A DNA stretch of 64,000 nt from Elasticomyces elasticus. Taxonomy: Eukaryota; Ascomycota; Dothideomycetes; Mycosphaerellales; Teratosphaeriaceae. Each line of letters starts with the position of its first letter. The stretch's first letter is position 1. Under the pieces are notes generated by a model. That model was given only the letters and a program-made list of their open reading frames with translations, was not told the DNA's origin and searched no databases. Made by a program: the position numbers and the translations under genes. Location of the stretch: assembly GCA_035926095.1 (NCBI GenBank), contig JAVRQT010000016.1:744001-808000 (forward strand), written 5' to 3'. This document shows positions 61,957-64,000 of this stretch, one piece after another.

Positions 61957-64000
61957 TTAGATGATGTAGCGATAACCCTTCTGCAGTTGCCTGGCTGCGG
62001 CAAGATCGATACCCTCGATCTCGGCCGTTTTCCTCAGCTTGACTAGTTCCTTTTCGGTCAGTATCACATCCTCGTTCTCCAGCCTGTCGAGCTCCTTGTT
62101 CATTCGCTGCATGATGATTCGCAGCATTACAGCCATGGCAGCACATGCAACCAGCAGACCGATCACTATGCCCAGTGCAGGTCTGTAGTATGGCTTCGAG
62201 CCATCCATGTACGTGAACGGTGTCCAAATCGATGCCGCATTGCCAACGCTATTCATGAAAGCGAGGGCTACGGAACGCTTCGCGGGCGGTCGAGCAATGA
62301 CGTTGGAGTTCCAAGAGTAGATCTGTTATGATTGAGTCAGCAGAGCCCCGAGATGAGTTCTTCGTTTGGTGCTCACCGTCCCGAAACTAGCGAACACGAA
62401 ATTGAGTAGGAACAAGCTTAGGTATCGAGGGCCGAAGCCATCTGTGAACATGAAGATGAAGCAACCGATGATGCTGAGTGGAATCGGGTAGACGAAAAAC
62501 CAGAAGCGACTTTGCAGCTTGTCGGACCCAACCTGATAGCATGTGTTAGCCATTGTCGTAGACACGAACGAAGTCCAAGCACTGGAGCACTTACCGAATG
62601 CGCGAGGGCCCAGATCATGATGAAGATGTACCTGTGAGCTTGTCAGCCTGTGTTCAATTGCCGACGAAGTGCTGACATACGGAGGCGCGACCAGTAGTAG
62701 TGAGATCACACGGCCATAACCAAGTGTACGTGTCAAGGACGGGAAGAAATTCTGGAATCCAGTGGCTCCGACAATGCAGTGGTACCTGCTAGACGTCAGT
62801 GATCACCCAGCATGTAGAGATGTTCACTATCAACGTACATGGCGGCCAAAAGGTATGTCTGCATCAAAGTCAGCATCTCTATCACTGTATCGTGACCTTG
62901 GGAGCAAAACGAACCTTCGGGTCGGCAAAGGCCAACTTCGCGCCTTGAAGCTGCGACATTCCTCCGCCAACGTCGACGTCCGCTTCTGCAGCATCGATTG
63001 CCATTCGTCGGTTAGCTACGTGTCTGAGCTCGGGCGCCAGATTCTTCCAGGTGTCTGGAAAGTCGGGAAGGATAAAGCAGACAGCAATGCCAACGCAGAC
63101 CGTGATGCTGTATCATAAATTATTAGCACACTGATCGAATGAGTCGAATGAGCCACATCCTCGAGGGTATTTGCTTACGATCCTTCAACGATGTACAGCC
63201 AACGCCACGCCCTCATGCCTCGTGCGCCGTCTAGTCCCTCTAGAATGCCTCCTGCAATAAGATTGCCAAAAGCTCCTGCGAGCAAGGAGCCGGAGTAGAA
63301 GATTGACATGCGCAGATTGAGCTCTTTCTTAGTGTACCACTTCGACAAGTAGAATAATACTCCGGGAAAGAAGGGTGCTTCTACGAAACCGAGGATGAAT
63401 CGACAGGCGACGATGTGGCCTGAGCGAGGTCAGTCAGCAAACCTTGAGCATTGTGCAGTGGCTGCTGGGACCTTACCATAGTTTTGGCATAGAGATGTCA
63501 ACGCCGACACAGTGCCCCAGACTATTGTCCAGAAGCCAATGTAATAGGCTGGCCGCCCGCACCAGTTGAGTAGCATATTCGATGGCACTTGCATGAGGAC
63601 ATATCCAACGAAGAGGACTGATAGACCGATCTGAAACTGGTTCCCTGTCATGTGGAGATCGTCCTCAAGCTAGTCGGTGTCAGCCAGATGTCTATTGCCA
63701 TTGTATGCAGGCTCACTCACTCCTGCCAAGCGTGCAGCCGGGTAGTTGTTGCGGTCTGGATCGTAAATCAGTATCAAGTCGTAGTTCTGTATGAACGGTA
63801 TCCCGCACCAATGTAATTCATCAAGTAAACCTGACGACGTCAGTGGCCTTCAACAAGCTCAATATATCGAATCGCGAGCTCACCAGGACAATTGTTGGCA
63901 TAATGACTAGATCAATCTTCTTAACCAGCTTCTTCTCGATTACCAACTCCTCCTCCGTCAGGTGCATCATAGCAGTATCTCTGCTGTTGACAGCGGCGAG
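61957..64000 (-). CDS. MFS allantoate-permease-type (Dal5-like) transporter, 5' partial
   Basis: Anion:cation symporter of the Dal5/TNA1 group, taking up organic anions or vitamins such as allantoate or nicotinate; substrate not determined. Transcription runs right to left and the 5' end is outside the window. Eleven exons in the window: 63884-64000, 63809-63830, 63721-63755, 63477-63669, 63179-63419, 62915-63107, 62839-62858, 62681-62785, 62595-62631, 62377-62532, 61957-62322. They sum to 494 codons plus stop in perfect phase. Introns are 49-71 nt. Four exons are 20-37 nt. Signatures are 'EKKLVKKIDLVIMP', 'YIDRNNYPAARLAGLEDD', 'QVPSNMLLNW' and 'CRFILGFVEAPFFPGVLFYL'. At the donor of exon 62681-62785, GTATGT is preferred to a nearby GTCAGC because it avoids an extra Val. 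Confidence 0.94.

Noticed and set aside
1..64000. Secondary-metabolite or RiPP cluster hinted at by the Zn2Cys6 factor, FAD oxidase, ABM protein, UstYa-like protein and MFS carriers
   Set aside because: These genes are scattered over 60 kb between housekeeping genes, and no PKS, NRPS, terpene synthase or precursor peptide is present.
1..64000. Transposon, tRNA, rRNA or CRISPR elements
   Set aside because: I saw no terminal repeats, transposase or reverse transcriptase motifs, no A/B-box pair of a tRNA gene, and no spaced repeat array. A covariance-model scan would be decisive for small RNAs.

Overview
This window is nuclear DNA of a filamentous ascomycete (Pezizomycotina). Almost every gene carries short introns of about 48-80 nt, with GTRNGT donors, CTRAC/CTGAC-like branch sites and YAG acceptors. 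The families are typical of the group: a hybrid histidine kinase, a Zn2Cys6 regulator, DUF3176, DUF2855, UstYa/DUF3328, Clr2, and MFS carriers of the monocarboxylate and allantoate types. The style of the F-box-like proteins and the intron sizes point to Dothideomycetes; that is an inference from family resemblance, not from a marker gene. I found no transposon, tRNA, rRNA or CRISPR array.

Layout. 1-4.7 kb: a hybrid histidine kinase cut off at its 5' end, then a SCOC-like short coiled-coil protein. 5.7-10.4 kb: a glycosylated multi-pass membrane protein, a five-exon ABM-domain monooxygenase-like protein, and a secreted GH45 endoglucanase. 11-15.7 kb: an F-box-like protein with an in-frame stop, a DUF2855 protein and a Zn2Cys6 transcription factor. 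16-19.3 kb: a Tgl2-like lipase with 10-nt and 2-nt exons, an acidic coiled-coil protein, and the head-to-head pair VMA10/PET117. 19.8-26.3 kb: the large SWR1 remodeller, divergent from the complex I subunit NDUFB8. 27-35.2 kb: a secreted glycine/serine-rich protein, a DUF3176 protein with a stop inside its first membrane segment, Clr2, and a type II membrane protein. 35.4-41.4 kb: two tandem related F-box-like proteins, a BBE-type FAD oxidase and a prolyl-4-hydroxylase-like dioxygenase. 42.3-49.1 kb: RAD50 and a GH5 exo-1,3-beta-glucanase. 49.3-56.3 kb: an alpha/beta hydrolase, a metallo-beta-lactamase-fold protein, a SPRY protein with PPxY motifs, a UstYa-like oxidase and an AT-hook protein. 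57.5-64 kb: a large F-box-like protein and two MFS transporters, the last cut by the window edge.

How the genes fit together. Most are independent housekeeping or accessory genes rather than one pathway. Common themes are chromatin and genome maintenance (SWR1, Clr2, RAD50), organelle energetics (VMA10, PET117, NDUFB8, mitochondrial lipase), cell-wall or plant-polysaccharide hydrolysis (GH45, GH5) and membrane sensing or transport. I see no secondary-metabolite cluster. The most notable signals concern gene structure: a 2-nt micro-exon that supplies part of a lipase active-site glycine codon, micro-exons of 18-22 nt in two other genes, two otherwise intact genes with single in-frame stops next to possible rescuing introns, and two stop-free introns of 3n length in membrane protein genes. 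All splice models were built by eye from consensus sites, reading frame and family conservation; none has transcript support here.
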